Counted from the stretch's first letter, positions 45,730-55,681 are shown. The stretch is DNA of 64,000 nucleotides from Candidatus Scalindua sp. SCAELEC01 (GCA_004282745.1 SHMT01000002.1:124001-188000), one strand, 5' to 3'. Translations and numbers: made by a program. Notes: generated by a model not told the origin, from the letters alone.

Positions 45730-47019
45730 TTATTTTAAAGACTTCATAACCTCACTACTCGCTTGAATAGTAGCGTCTATATCCTCTCCACCGTGAGCTG
45801 TCGAGACAAACGATGCCTCAAATTGTGACGGTGCGAAGTAGACGCCTCTTTCCAACATGCCGTGAAAGTAGGAAGCATATCGCTGCGTATTACACCCCTT
45901 AGCAGATTCATAATCCACCACTTCACCATCATGAAAAAACGTACACAGCATCGATCCGACTCGCGCATGGTATGTTGGGACCCCTGCATCAACAGCCGCT
46001 TTTCGGAACCCTTCAGCCAACCTCTCTGAACTCAACTCTAGCCGTTGATAAACGCCTTCCTCTTGCAGTTTTTTTAGTGTCGCAATGCCTGATGCCATTG
46101 CTAACGGGTTTCCCGACAACGTTCCCGCCTGATACACGGAACCATTAGGAGATATAAAATCCATAATCTGCGATTTCCCTCCATACGCACCAACCGGCAA
46201 ACCACCACCAATTATCTTACCAAGCGTAGTCAAGTCGGGTGTTACGTTATACAATTCCTGTGCGCCGCCATAGGCAACTCTGAAACCCGTCATCACCTCA
46301 TCAAAGATAAGGACAATCCCATGGCTATCTGCCAGCTCTCTCAATCCTTCTAAATACCCTTTTTTCGGCGGAATCACACCCATATTCCCCGCAATGGGCT
46401 CCAAGATAATACAGGCAACCTCTTTCCCCTTTTTATCACAAACCTCCTTGACTACATCGATATCATTGTAAGGAATAGTGAGGGTGTTTCGTATATAATC
46501 CTGAGGTACACCAGGACTTGTGGGAGAACCTAACGTGGTTGCGCCAGATCCGGCTTGCACCAGAAGACCATCAACATGTCCATGATAGCAACCATCAAAC
46601 TTCACCACCAAATCCCTTCCCGTATAACCTCTTGCCAAACGAATTGCACTCATTGTCGCCTCGGTTCCGGAATTGACCATCCTTACCTTCTCAATGGATG
46701 GGACCGCATCTGTAACGAGTTCAGCAAGTTGAATCTCTAGCTGTGTAGGCGCTCCAAAACTTGTGCCTTTTTCCAAGGTAAGCTTTATCGATTCGAGAAC
46801 CGACTCTTCCAAATGCCCTAAGATCAAAGGCCCCCAGGAACAGACATAATCGATAAATTTATTGCCATCGATATCCGTTATATGGCAACCATGACCTGAT
46901 TCTATAAAGAGCGGATCATTACCCACCGCCCCAAAGGCCCGAACCGGGCTATTTACGCCACCAGGAATCGTTTTACACGCCTGCTCAAACGCCTCTTTTG
47001 ACTTACTGTTTAGTACCAT
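45730..47019 (-). CDS. hemL: Glutamate-1-semialdehyde 2,1-aminomutase
   Basis: 429 residues from the ATG at 47017-47019 ([20 protein letters not shown]), preferred to a start 13 codons upstream with a non-family hydrophobic leader. Class III PLP aminotransferase that converts glutamate-1-semialdehyde to 5-aminolevulinate for haem. Visible: [58 protein letters not shown], the PLP-Lys motif [18 protein letters not shown] and [14 protein letters not shown]. The ATP synthase operon starts 51 bases downstream, so read-through is possible. Haem supply fits a cytochrome-rich metabolism. Confidence 0.95.
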   Translation of the reverse strand: MVLNSKSKEAFEQACKTIPGGVNSPVRAFGAVGNDPLFIESGHGCHITDIDGNKFIDYVCSWGPLILGHLEESVLESIKLTLEKGTSFGAPTQLEIQLAELVTDAVPSIEKVRMVNSGTEATMSAIRLARGYTGRDLVVKFDGCYHGHVDGLLVQAGSGATTLGSPTSPGVPQDYIRNTLTIPYNDIDVVKEVCDKKGKEVACIILEPIAGNMGVIPPKKGYLEGLRELADSHGIVLIFDEVMTGFRVAYGGAQELYNVTPDLTTLGKIIGGGLPVGAYGGKSQIMDFISPNGSVYQAGTLSGNPLAMASGIATLKKLQEEGVYQRLELSSERLAEGFRKAAVDAGVPTYHARVGSMLCTFFHDGEVVDYESAKGCNTQRYASYFHGMLERGVYFAPSQFEASFVSTAHGGEDIDATIQASSEVMKSLK

Positions 47020-47821
47020 GATAATTGCAAAAATTATAAAAAAACTTACCTTTGCCACCCCCCCCCTTTCTTTGTCTCAAAAACAGACAAAAACAGCAGA
47101 GAAGAGCAAAAATTTAAAGATAGACAAAGTATCAAGAATGCTTTTTTTTGTCAATAAAAAATTTGCACTTTACGGTAATGTAACTGCTTGCAGTTTCACG
47201 GTTCAACGTTTCAGGCACACCGAAAGGTACCTGCTAAAGCCTTACATTTACCTCAACCACAAAGACCTCGACGTTTTGGTTAGGAGAAATTCTCACCTTG
47301 GCATCACGAAAGAGCGGAGCCATCAACCTACGGTTTAGTTCAATAGAAAAATCCAATTCCAAGCAAGCGCTTACCATTAATAAACCAAAGAAATAATTTT
47401 GTAAAGGGCATATTGCTCACAAGCGAGTGATCTACCGACAACACAAGCTCTTACGCCAATACCTTTTACCGTTTACGAAATGAAGAATATCTGAAATGTT
47501 TGGCATAACAAGGCTCGACAGAATACATAACGCCTGGAAAGAGAACCAGAGGAACAACCAAAGCCGCCAACTACAATACACGCCAATTCTCGGAGTAGAA
47601 ACGCGCTTGAGGAGTACGCGGACGGATACAGCAGGTAGAAGTTTCGACCAACTACCAAGCAAGGCCCGCACACCTCTTATCTGAAGGGGAAAGGATTGAT
47701 AGGGAGAGTTTCTTTAAATTAAACCAGTCACAGCTTCCGAAAAAGGAGTGAATTTCTCAAAGCAGCACTTACGACGAAAGAAAAACTATTACATCCTCTC
47801 ATTGACGGTCAACCCTCAGCA
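47020..47821. other. Intergenic region with a possible small lipoprotein or remnant
   Basis: About 800 bases. On the minus strand, 47234-47377 encodes MVSACLELDFSIELNRRLMA ... VRISPNQNVEVFVVEVNVRL; the frame is open a little further upstream (FFGLLMVSAC, which resembles a lipobox) but has no ATG before it. It may be a remnant of an exported protein. Nothing else was recognised; frames at 47430-47680 look like chance. Confidence 0.35.
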
Positions 47822-48127
47822 CTACTCCTCTTCCATGGGCACCTTAATAGCTCTCACCAAGAAATTCTTGTTCTTTTTTTTTGCCAGGTCGTCAGCTTTC
47901 GCACCAGCCTCAGCTTTTTCAGTATAAGAAAATGATGCTACTTCCTTATAGCCTTCATCGAAAACCTTCCAAACGATTTTTTGCCGTTTAACGGCTGCGG
48001 ATGCTTTCGCGCTGCTTGTAGTACTTTTCCTCTTCTCCGCCTTTTTCTTGATCTTCTCTTGCTCACCCGCAACTGCTTCATCCGCTTTCTGGCGAATTCT
48101 CTCTTTACTTGATACTCTTTTTGCCAT
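47822..48127 (-). CDS. Small Lys/Ala-rich protein of unknown function
   Basis: 101 residues, very basic in the first 50 (MAKRVSSKERIRQKADEAVA, EKIKKKAEKRKSTTSSAKAS), then a compact domain (KIVWKVFDEGYKEVASFSYT, NKNFLVRAIKVPMEEE) that looks like a short beta-alpha fold. The tail resembles small nucleic-acid-associated proteins of planctomycetes, but no family is recognised. ATG at 48125-48127. Confidence 0.55.
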   Translation of the reverse strand: MAKRVSSKERIRQKADEAVAGEQEKIKKKAEKRKSTTSSAKASAAVKRQKIVWKVFDEGYKEVASFSYTEKAEAGAKADDLAKKKNKNFLVRAIKVPMEEE

Positions 48128-48320
48128 AATGAAAGATCCAGTCTCAATTCAGAACAGTCTCAAACCTATTTAAATTGAAAGGTAGTATAGCAGGTTTGCA
48201 AAAAACATCAATGTAAATATAGTTTTAACGCTATTTTGAGGTCTAATAACCATGAACCAAACAACATAGGCACATTTTAGGGTCTCGAAAGCCTACGATA
48301 ATACTCCCCAGCCTGAATGC

Positions 48321-48482
48321 CTAGTCTCTTTTTTTCCCAAGCCACCTACTCCCATAAAAAACACAAACACCTGCCCCCACAAAAACCATTTCCAGATTCA
48401 TGGAATGCCGAACAATACCGAGATAAAGACCCTCAATTACCAATAACATGCCTATGATTTGTACAAATCTCAGAATCAACAC
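48321..48482 (-). CDS. Small two-helix membrane protein
   Basis: 53 residues from GTG at 48480-48482, or 42 from the ATG at 48447-48449. Sequence LRFVQIIGMLLVIEGLYLGI, RHSMNLEMVFVGAGVCVFYG, then SRWLGKKRD: two hydrophobic helices with a positive C-terminus. AAAGGA lies about 11 bases upstream of GTG. Composition and length are those of real small membrane proteins; no family is recognised. It lies between trpE and the basic small protein, on the same strand. Confidence 0.4.
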   Translation of the reverse strand: MLILRFVQIIGMLLVIEGLYLGIVRHSMNLEMVFVGAGVCVFYGSRWLGKKRD

Positions 48483-48507
48483 GTATTAACCATTCCTTTC
48501 ACTGATA

Positions 48508-48528
48508 TTTTGCCAAAAATGGGCAAAA
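48508..48528 (-). terminator. Weak hairpin after trpE
   Basis: TTTTGCC and GGCAAAA form a 7-bp stem with a 7-base loop, 23 bases after the trpE stop (48551). The T-run afterwards is poor, so termination is uncertain. Confidence 0.3.
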
Positions 48529-48550
48529 TAGTTTTGTTAAACGCCCAAAG

Positions 48551-50056
48551 CTACTTTCCCACTTCCATACTCTCTGCCACTTGAATAGCCTTCAGTAACC
48601 CTTTCGCCTTATTAAGTGTTTCTTGGTATTCTCTCTCTGGAATTGAGTCCGAAACAATGCCGGCACCAGCTTGAATATACGCATCCGTCCCATTTTTCAG
48701 AACAATTGTCCTGATCGTAATACAGGTGTTAATATTTCCGTAAAAATCTATATACCCTACCGCCCCTCCATAAGGACCACGGCGAGTGGGTTCTAAGTCA
48801 TCTATTATCTCCATGGCCCTTATTTTGGGAGCACCGGACAGGGTGCCAGCAGGCAAACAAGCCTTCAGACAGTCAAAGGCATTTTTATCCTTCCGCAAAC
48901 TTCCACTAACGCTCGATGTGATATGCATCACATGAGAGAACTTTTCTATTATCATCCTATTGTCTATCACGACACTCCCATGCTCTGACACTCTCCCTAC
49001 ATCATTTCTCCCCAAATCAAGTAACATGATGTGTTCAGCCCGCTCTTTCGGATCAGACAACAACTCTTTCGCCAACAGCTCATCTTCTTCTGCTGTTTGG
49101 CCTCGCCATCGTGTCCCCGCAATCGGCCTCACATTCACCCTCCCCTCCTCCACCTTCACCATAACTTCAGGCGAGGAACCGATAAGTTCTATTTCCCCTA
49201 TTTTCATATAGAACATATACGGGGACGGGTTGATGACCCGAAGGGTTCGATAGATGTTGATTGGTTTCGCGGTTGTTTCTGCCTTCAGGCGCTGTGAAAT
49301 AACAACCTGTATGATATCTCCAGCTTTAATATACTCTTTACACGTTCCCACAGCGTTTAAAAAATCTGACTTTTTAAAATTTGATGAATACTCTAAATTT
49401 GTCTTTCTTTCCTCCGGTATATCGCTACTTAATTCCATTACCGGAGTTCGCAATTTCTCAACAAGGGCATCTACTCTTCCTATTGATTCCCCATACACCT
49501 CTTTAATGCTTTTCCCTTCTACATATGCGGCACAAACAACCTTTATCGTCTTATGCAGATGATCAAAGATAACCACGATGTCATAAAACATAAAATAGAT
49601 GTCCGGAAGTTTAAAATCATCACATGCCGAATTCGGCAAATCCTCAACATAGCGTACTGAGTCATATGATACATATCCCACCGCTCCACCAAAAAAATTG
49701 GGTAGGCCTTCAATCCGTACCGGAGAATAGCGGTTTAAATGTTTTTCCAAATCACTAAATGGGTCATGAGATTTGTAACGTAAAACTTCACCGCTCCTCC
49801 AACTCTCAACATTAAACCCCTGACATTTGAATCGTAAGAATGGGTCGCTACCCAAAAAAGAGTATCTCGCTATCTTTTCACCCCCATCTGCACTTTCTAA
49901 AAGAAATGCGTAATCAGCCACTGAGATCTTTTGAAATGCCGACAACGGAGTTAGCGTATCGGCAAAAAGTTGCCGGTATACGGGAACAACATTCCCCTTC
50001 CGAGAAAGCTCGGTGAATTTTTTTAATGACGGGTAATACATACTCATGGTATACAA
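48551..50056 (-). CDS. trpE: Anthranilate synthase component I
   Basis: 501 residues of the chorismate-binding fold; makes anthranilate from chorismate with TrpG-supplied ammonia. Visible: the N-terminal Trp-site region (LLESADGGEKIARYSFLGSD), GGAVGYVSYD, and the catalytic core PSPYMFYMKIGEIELIGSSPEVMVKV, VRPIAGTRWRGQT, DLGRNDVGRVSEHGSV, LPAGTLSGAPKIRAMEIIDDLEP, RRGPYGGAVGY and IQAGAGIVSDSIPE. Start ATG at 50054-50056; an in-frame Met follows three codons later. No trpG is next to it. Confidence 0.95.
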   Translation of the reverse strand: MYTMSMYYPSLKKFTELSRKGNVVPVYRQLFADTLTPLSAFQKISVADYAFLLESADGGEKIARYSFLGSDPFLRFKCQGFNVESWRSGEVLRYKSHDPFSDLEKHLNRYSPVRIEGLPNFFGGAVGYVSYDSVRYVEDLPNSACDDFKLPDIYFMFYDIVVIFDHLHKTIKVVCAAYVEGKSIKEVYGESIGRVDALVEKLRTPVMELSSDIPEERKTNLEYSSNFKKSDFLNAVGTCKEYIKAGDIIQVVISQRLKAETTAKPINIYRTLRVINPSPYMFYMKIGEIELIGSSPEVMVKVEEGRVNVRPIAGTRWRGQTAEEDELLAKELLSDPKERAEHIMLLDLGRNDVGRVSEHGSVVIDNRMIIEKFSHVMHITSSVSGSLRKDKNAFDCLKACLPAGTLSGAPKIRAMEIIDDLEPTRRGPYGGAVGYIDFYGNINTCITIRTIVLKNGTDAYIQAGAGIVSDSIPEREYQETLNKAKGLLKAIQVAESMEVGK

Positions 50057-50220
50057 CTTAGCCTTGACTTTTTAGCCTTGACTTTATGACTCACTTTCCA
50101 TAAAATTGCGTTCTTCATCATGCGATGAAGCAGTTATTTACTATTGCGACTCATAATATCGGCTACGGTATCTAATGTCAAGGTAAGATACTCGCTTAAA
50201 ATTCACTTGGACAGAAACCG

Positions 50221-50820
50221 ATGTGGAAGCGAAAAAAGAAAAAATTTTTGGAAGATGCGGAAAAAGAACCCATTGCTTCTGAAGAGGAAGGTGAGACCGA
50301 AGAAGCTACCCCTTCCCAAGAAGAGGTCCTTTCTCAAGAAGAGGCTTCTTCTCCAGCAGAGATTGCTTCTTCAAGCATAGAGAAGGAGAAGGTTGACGAG
50401 ATAGCGGAGGAGACAACCGCCCAAGAGGAACAAAAGCAGCCTGAGGAGGCAATTAAAGCGGTCCCTATTGAAGAAGAAGAGCCCCCTTCCGGTGTATTCA
50501 TATTCGGCAATAAGGTAGAAGGTGGTTTCAAAAAATTTATCACAACACTGTTTTCAATCTTTTTATTACCGCCCACTATACTATTTGCGTTACTCATACT
50601 GACAAGCGTGCTCTTGCTTCTTTTTCTTTTAGTTGTCATTGTGTTACCCATAATCTTGATCTTGTTTTGCATTCTCGTCGTTTCGCTCCCTGTTTTGATA
50701 CCCTTTCTTACCATCGTTTCCCTTATTACGGACAAAGGGAAAGTCTGTTTTGGTTTCAGGAGCAAAAAATTTGCAATCAAGGTACTTGGTATCACATTTC
50801 CAAGACATGCTGATCAGTAA
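50221..50820 (+). CDS. Acidic-tailed membrane protein upstream of an SPFH pair
   Basis: 199 residues. After a basic MWKRKKKKFLEDAEK start come about 75 Glu/Ala/Ser-rich, probably disordered residues. Three hydrophobic helices follow (FKKFITTLFSIFLLPPTILF, ALLILTSVLLLLFLLVVIVL, PIILILFCILVVSLPVLIPF), then a short polar tail with KVCFGFRSKKFAIKV. No family recognised. Same strand as the two SPFH genes that follow, with a 150-base gap, so a functional link is plausible. Confidence 0.55.
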   Translation: MWKRKKKKFLEDAEKEPIASEEEGETEEATPSQEEVLSQEEASSPAEIASSSIEKEKVDEIAEETTAQEEQKQPEEAIKAVPIEEEEPPSGVFIFGNKVEGGFKKFITTLFSIFLLPPTILFALLILTSVLLLLFLLVVIVLPIILILFCILVVSLPVLIPFLTIVSLITDKGKVCFGFRSKKFAIKVLGITFPRHADQ

Positions 50821-50970
50821 TGTCACAAGACCTGAAACTTGTAACCTTCAACGCTTGTTTAACAAAACAAGTGAGAAAATATTCTTTTATTGAATAACAT
50901 TATTCTTTTGTCTATAATCATTTTTTTTAACAAAAATAATCTCGCGGACACCTTGTAAGTAAAAATAAAA

Positions 50971-52245
50971 ATGGATAAAAATTTTAAGTCGAAAGGCAAA
51001 AAGAAAAAAAAACGTTTTTTAAGTAAGGTGGTTGTTTTTTTTATACCCATCGTCGCAATCATAATAATCGTCCTTATCGTAGGAGGGCGCAGGCTGACAT
51101 GGAAGGATGTTGGAGCTGACGAGGTTGCCGTTATCATTAATAATATTACCGGTAACATAAAGACAATAAATCGCGCAGGCGCGGTAATTTACTATCCGTT
51201 CGTACACGACCTCTACATCCTCGATAAGACTGAACAAATACTCCCCATGACGTCAGCAAACATATCAAAAGACTACCCGGAAGGAAATGGTGTAATCCTG
51301 AAGACTCGTGACGGAGGTGATGTAAGCCTTGACTTAATGATACATTACAGGCTCATTCCCGAAGTAGCAAACCAGATAGTCCAGGATACGGGTACCGGTG
51401 AATTGTTTAAGGAGAAATGGATATTTGACTACGCAAAGACTATCTGTCGGTATGTGTTTGGTGAGCTAACTCTGGACGAATTCCCCAAGTCTGAAAAAAG
51501 GGAAGAGAAGTCGCGCAAATCGGCGGATGTGCTAAATGAGCTCTTAAACGAACACGGTATCTTTATCACCACGATTGACTTTATCGATTATCGATACTAT
51601 CGGGAATATGCCGAGAAGATACAAGAGAGACGGCTTGCGGATAAAGAGGTTGAGGAGCAGATTCGCAGACAACGGGCTGCACGAGAGAATCAAGAGAAAG
51701 TCGTTACCGAGGAGACAAAGAAGCTAGATGTTACCATATCCCGATTCCACGGTGAGTTGCACCAGATGGAAATAGATGCAAAGGCAAAAGCGCACAAATT
51801 GAGATCGCAAGGTATTGAATACCTCGTGAAGGCAGAGCTTGATGGTGATGCTGAATACGAGAGGCTGTTGAAAGAGGCAGAATCTATCCTTGCCGTTAAA
51901 TTGTCAGAGGCTGAAGGTACGCTTGCCCTGCGTAATGCACTCGAAGGTGCTGGAGGACTCAATCTCGTAAAGATGGAGTATGCAAAAAGGCTGCGTCATG
52001 CAACTATAAAGGGAACCCCGGTATTAGAGAGTGACAGGTCAATACCACAAATGAGGATGAAAGAGCAGCTTCTTATCAAGGAAGTATCTCCAGGATCAGC
52101 GCCGGAAACTCCTGCCGTTGAAAAAGAGGCGCAAACCGGGAGCCCCGGAGAACATTCCACCGGGGATACCAAGGGAGAGAAGACCCGTTTGGATGGACAC
52201 TCCACGGAGCGCTCTTCAGGACATTCAAGTAAGCAAAAACATTGA
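50971..52245 (+). CDS. SPFH/Band 7 (flotillin-prohibitin-type) protein 1
   Basis: 424 residues. One N-terminal membrane helix (about 18-40), preceded by a Lys-rich segment. SPFH domain (about 45-210): VGADEVAVIINNITGNIKTI, VHDLYILDKTEQILPMT, VILKTRDGGDVSLDLMIHYR. Then a long charged coiled coil rich in Glu/Lys/Arg (about 215-340) and a polar tail. Such proteins form large ring or cage assemblies on membranes (HflKC, prohibitin, flotillin). The gene ends 28 bases before the second SPFH gene, indicating an operon and probable hetero-oligomer. Confidence 0.85.
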   Translation: MDKNFKSKGKKKKKRFLSKVVVFFIPIVAIIIIVLIVGGRRLTWKDVGADEVAVIINNITGNIKTINRAGAVIYYPFVHDLYILDKTEQILPMTSANISKDYPEGNGVILKTRDGGDVSLDLMIHYRLIPEVANQIVQDTGTGELFKEKWIFDYAKTICRYVFGELTLDEFPKSEKREEKSRKSADVLNELLNEHGIFITTIDFIDYRYYREYAEKIQERRLADKEVEEQIRRQRAARENQEKVVTEETKKLDVTISRFHGELHQMEIDAKAKAHKLRSQGIEYLVKAELDGDAEYERLLKEAESILAVKLSEAEGTLALRNALEGAGGLNLVKMEYAKRLRHATIKGTPVLESDRSIPQMRMKEQLLIKEVSPGSAPETPAVEKEAQTGSPGEHSTGDTKGEKTRLDGHSTERSSGHSSKQKH

Positions 52246-52273
52246 GTTGTAGGAAATTCAGGAGATTGTTTTC

Positions 52274-53707
52274 ATGTTAAAAGGTCTTGCCAGGTTTCTG
52301 GCCAAATATTTTGTACCAATCGTGATTGTGTTCGCCTTGATCATCGTTGTTGTCGCCGTTAGGTTTGCCATAATCAAGATTGGAATTGATCAGATTGGTG
52401 TCAGAACGGTGATCTGGGGTGTTAAACGAGGTGTTGTTCAAAAAGACTATAAACCAGGTTGGCACAAATATATCAGGAAAACGGAGTTTTGGGATGTGTA
52501 TGATGGTACGGTACAAACCCTTAACTTGACTAGGGAAGCTCGTAACAAAGAGGGGGTTATGGAATCGAAGGAGATACCGATCAGGACCGCCGACGACTAC
52601 GATGTTACCGTTGACATTATCGTTAAGTATCAGATTGCAAAGGGGCATGCACACAAGATCCGCCAGGAAATAGGACCGGGTGAGAGGTACAAGCAGTTTG
52701 TGGAAAACGAAACCAAAGACGTGGCCAGAAACATCTTGGGTAAGATGAGTGAAAAAAATCTTTATGACCCTGATGAGAAGCGGAAAAGGGCCCAAGAGGC
52801 GAAAGAGCTCCTCTCATATCGGCTCAAATCACGTCACGTCGATGTTATCGAATGGCTTATTCTTGATATGAGATTTGATCCACAGCTGGAGAGAAAGATT
52901 AAGAATATTAAACTTGCGGGGTTGGAAGAGTTGCTGAATATAGCAAAGACAAAGGCTGCTGAACAGCGGGGTATTACCCAAACGATTGACGCGAGCACAG
53001 AGGCACTTGCGCAAAAAATTCAGTCTGACAAAGAGGGAAAAAAGGTCACACTGAGGGCAGACATGGAGACCAAGGTTACCGAGATTGTAGCTACAGCAAA
53101 CAAGTACTTGGTTGAGAAAATGGCTGAGGGTGACAACTATAAACATGTTCGTATAGCTATGGGAGAACTGCTCATTGAAAAGGCAAAGGCTGAAGGTGAA
53201 AGATTGAGAAGGGAGGCCATGACCGGTTTTGGAGGAGACCTGATTGTCGCATTAGAAGCTGCAAGAAACATCAACCTCGATGAAGTTATCGTCTCAACCA
53301 GGGACGTTGATTTACTGAATGTAACAGAGATGGTAAGTAAATTAGGAGGAGACGTGGACACAGATTTGGTGCTTAGCAAGGCAGAGGAACTTCAAAGGAG
53401 TAGAAAGCCAACATATATGCCCGATATATTGAAACTTTCTGAAGGGCTCGAAAGAGAGATTAGGGGTGCCATGCCGGAACACTATGATCTAGAAAAACTG
53501 GAACAGGAGATGAGGGATGCTGAAAAATACCCGAAGGATGAGTTCCCCGAAAGTGATGGAGAGGATGGTGAAAGCCATAACACCCCAAGTGAACCAAAAC
53601 AGAGCCTTACACCGAAACCAAAGAACCCTCTTTCCAGGACTCCGAATGAGATGGACCTTGATACAGAGTGGGAAGGTTTCACAAAGGAGTACCAGATATC
53701 TCAATAA
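52274..53707 (+). CDS. SPFH/Band 7 protein 2
   Basis: 477 residues. N-terminal membrane helix (about 10-32: FVPIVIVFALIIVVVAVRFA), SPFH domain (about 33-215; IGIDQIGVRTVIWGVKRGVV, PGWHKYIRKTEFWDVYDGTV, IPIRTADDYDVTVDIIVKYQ), a coiled-coil region (about 220-330: KTKAAEQRGITQTID, KAEGERLRREAMTGFGG) and a polar C-terminus. Paired with the preceding gene. Its last 170 codons have a decayed tandem copy at 53859-54227. Confidence 0.87.
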   Translation: MLKGLARFLAKYFVPIVIVFALIIVVVAVRFAIIKIGIDQIGVRTVIWGVKRGVVQKDYKPGWHKYIRKTEFWDVYDGTVQTLNLTREARNKEGVMESKEIPIRTADDYDVTVDIIVKYQIAKGHAHKIRQEIGPGERYKQFVENETKDVARNILGKMSEKNLYDPDEKRKRAQEAKELLSYRLKSRHVDVIEWLILDMRFDPQLERKIKNIKLAGLEELLNIAKTKAAEQRGITQTIDASTEALAQKIQSDKEGKKVTLRADMETKVTEIVATANKYLVEKMAEGDNYKHVRIAMGELLIEKAKAEGERLRREAMTGFGGDLIVALEAARNINLDEVIVSTRDVDLLNVTEMVSKLGGDVDTDLVLSKAEELQRSRKPTYMPDILKLSEGLEREIRGAMPEHYDLEKLEQEMRDAEKYPKDEFPESDGEDGESHNTPSEPKQSLTPKPKNPLSRTPNEMDLDTEWEGFTKEYQISQ

Positions 53708-53858
53708 GAGTCTTTGACTGTTACCTCATATCTATCACTATCTGTTGGGCTTACCCCGGTAATAATTTCCTCGAAAGACCTTGGATCTCCCGCCTGAAGC
53801 CTTCTGATCACAAAATCTCATGACGTGATCATCCCGTACTCCTTACTAGAAATCTTTA
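53708..53858 (-). pseudogene. Duplicated fragment of the 3' end of the coiled-coil gene at 54221
   Basis: From GAGTCTTTGA onward (53708) the sequence mirrors 54228-54380 base for base with few changes (ATCTGTTGGGCTTACCCCGG and CTTCTGATCACAAAATCT are nearly shared). It lies directly behind the stop of SPFH protein 2, in the orientation of the minus-strand gene. Small indels break the frame. This is half of a tandem duplication. Confidence 0.8.
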
Positions 53859-54227
53859 CAAGAGAGGCCGATAGATTGAGAAGGATGGCCATGGCCGGTT
53901 TTGGAGGAGACCTCATTATCTCATGAGAAGCTGCAAGAAACATAAACCTCGATGAAGTTGTTGTCTTCAACCAGAGATATTGATTTCCTGAATGGAACAG
54001 AGATGGTAAGTGAATTAGGAGGAGACATGGACACAGATATGGCGCTTAGTAGGTTAAAGAATCTACCGGAGGATAGAGAGCCGTCACATTTACCCGATAT
54101 AGTGCCTTTTATTTTTTCCTGACCCCTTACGCCAAAACCAGAGAAGCCCCTTTCCGGGACTCCACATGAGATGGATCTTGATACAGAATGGAAGGGTTTT
54201 ACGAAAGAGTACCAGATATCTCAATAA
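53859..54227 (+). pseudogene. Duplicated, decayed 3' end of SPFH gene 2
   Basis: From about 53873 (AGATTGAGAAGGATGGCCAT) to 54227 the sequence follows 53201-53707 (GGTTTTGGAGGAGACCTCAT, AACCTCGATGAAGTT, then GATACAGAATGGAAGGG to CAATAAGAGTCTTT). It has in-frame stops (TCATGAGAAG) and a deletion of about 150 bases relative to the original. No function is expected. Confidence 0.85.
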
Positions 54228-55681
54228 GAGTCTTTAAATATTACCTCATATCGATCAATATCTGTTGGGCCTACCCCGGTAATAATTTCCTCGAAAGGCT
54301 TTGAACCACCCGCCGGAAGCCTTCTGATCACAAAATCTAATGACGTAATCATGCCGTAATCCTTACTAAAAATCTTCATACGAAATGAAGCACGTTCAAC
54401 ATCTCTCTTCGAATGATTTTTGATCTCACCCACTACCGATGAAGAGGAGCCGAAACCTGAAAAAGTAATATTCCCAACATGAAAACCGTTCCCAATATCC
54501 TCAAAACCTTTGGCCACCTGCACCTCTTTACTTTTTTTCTTTTTCTCTTCATGTAACTGGCCTGTTTCTTCCACCACCATGCCCTCTTGTTTTCGCTCCA
54601 ACATCTTCACTTCTGCTCCTTCTCCCTTGGCCAATAACGATGGCATTTTAGCATAATAGAAATTATAGCTGGTAATTTCTTTCTCATTTACCCCAGTCAA
54701 TATCTCTTCAAAGAACTTTGTATCCCCTTGGCTGAAACCAGTGATGGAAAAGTTTTGTTTTTTCAGTTTGTTGCCCACATTATTAAAAACCATTATGATA
54801 AATTCGGCCGTACTGTAGTATGTTTCTGATCTGTTTACTATTTCTCCCTGTACCCGACAAGAGGAGCCAAACGAAACAAATGTTAAATCTTTAATAAAAA
54901 ATCCCATTCCAATGTCGATATACCCCTCCATTTCATGAGATTCTTGTTTATGTTCACCAGCCGTGTCGTGACCAACTGCTGCATGGTCCTTTGATTTTGT
55001 ATCAGTACCATGCCCCTTCTCGATCACCTCCTCTCTCTTGACGACTACAGCGCCAGTCTCCAGATCATCCAACCTCGTATGTACTTCTTTCATCTTCTTT
55101 TCGAGATCATTAGATGAATTTTTTCTTTTTTTGACATTTTCCGTAATCGCCACAAGTGATTTATCCTGTGCCTCCACTTTGTCTGTGAGTGCGTTGATTA
55201 TCTCTTTCTGCTGATTCAGTTCACGTATCACGGTTTCGACCGGATTCTGTGCAGTTGCATACACTTTTTCAAGGACCGCGACTTTCACCGCCTGATCTTC
55301 GATCCCCTTCGCCATCTCGGCAAATCTCTGCTTAAAAATAGTCAATGTATCATCAAACGACTGTAGCGTCTCTCTCACTCCTTCAACCGACTGCATATTC
55401 TGGACCTTGGTAACTTTGGAATCAAGCTTTGAGAGTAGCTTCTCTATGTTGGAGAGGCCACTCTTGATGTCAGCGAGCTGCTTGTCCTTAGCCTCAAGAT
55501 CGTTCTCAACAGCTGAAAATCGCTGTTCCAGGTTTTCAATCTTTTCAACCCATCCGGCTAATGACTCTTGAAAGCTGGACAGACCGTCTAACATGGAGGC
55601 TGCGCTAGATGAACCAGCACAGTTAAAGGCAAAAAGGACCGATACGCTTACTAGGTAAAACAACTTTATCATATTACGCAT
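54221..55681 (-). CDS. Exported coiled-coil protein with two C-terminal beta-sandwich repeats
   Basis: 486 residues. Signal peptide MRNMIKLFYLVSVSVLFAFN, next to CAGSSSA (only a poor lipobox). A long coiled coil (about 35-215: VEKIENLEQRFSAVENDLEA and following heptads), a His/Glu-rich linker, then two homologous domains: GFFIKDLTFVSFGSSCRVQG...FFEEILTGV (about 255-340) and GFHVGNITFSGFGSSSSVVG...PFEEIITGV (about 395-475). They resemble FxLYD/DUF3426-like beta-sandwiches. The last 7 bases of this gene's 3' end overlap the decayed SPFH fragment. Probable periplasmic structural or assembly protein. Confidence 0.65.
   Translation of the reverse strand: MRNMIKLFYLVSVSVLFAFNCAGSSSAASMLDGLSSFQESLAGWVEKIENLEQRFSAVENDLEAKDKQLADIKSGLSNIEKLLSKLDSKVTKVQNMQSVEGVRETLQSFDDTLTIFKQRFAEMAKGIEDQAVKVAVLEKVYATAQNPVETVIRELNQQKEIINALTDKVEAQDKSLVAITENVKKRKNSSNDLEKKMKEVHTRLDDLETGAVVVKREEVIEKGHGTDTKSKDHAAVGHDTAGEHKQESHEMEGYIDIGMGFFIKDLTFVSFGSSCRVQGEIVNRSETYYSTAEFIIMVFNNVGNKLKKQNFSITGFSQGDTKFFEEILTGVNEKEITSYNFYYAKMPSLLAKGEGAEVKMLERKQEGMVVEETGQLHEEKKKKSKEVQVAKGFEDIGNGFHVGNITFSGFGSSSSVVGEIKNHSKRDVERASFRMKIFSKDYGMITSLDFVIRRLPAGGSKPFEEIITGVGPTDIDRYEVIFKDSY

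Noticed and set aside
47432-47684. Overlapping frames of 60-80 codons on both strands
   Set aside because: No start signal, no family match; both strands are open by chance in a stretch of higher GC.
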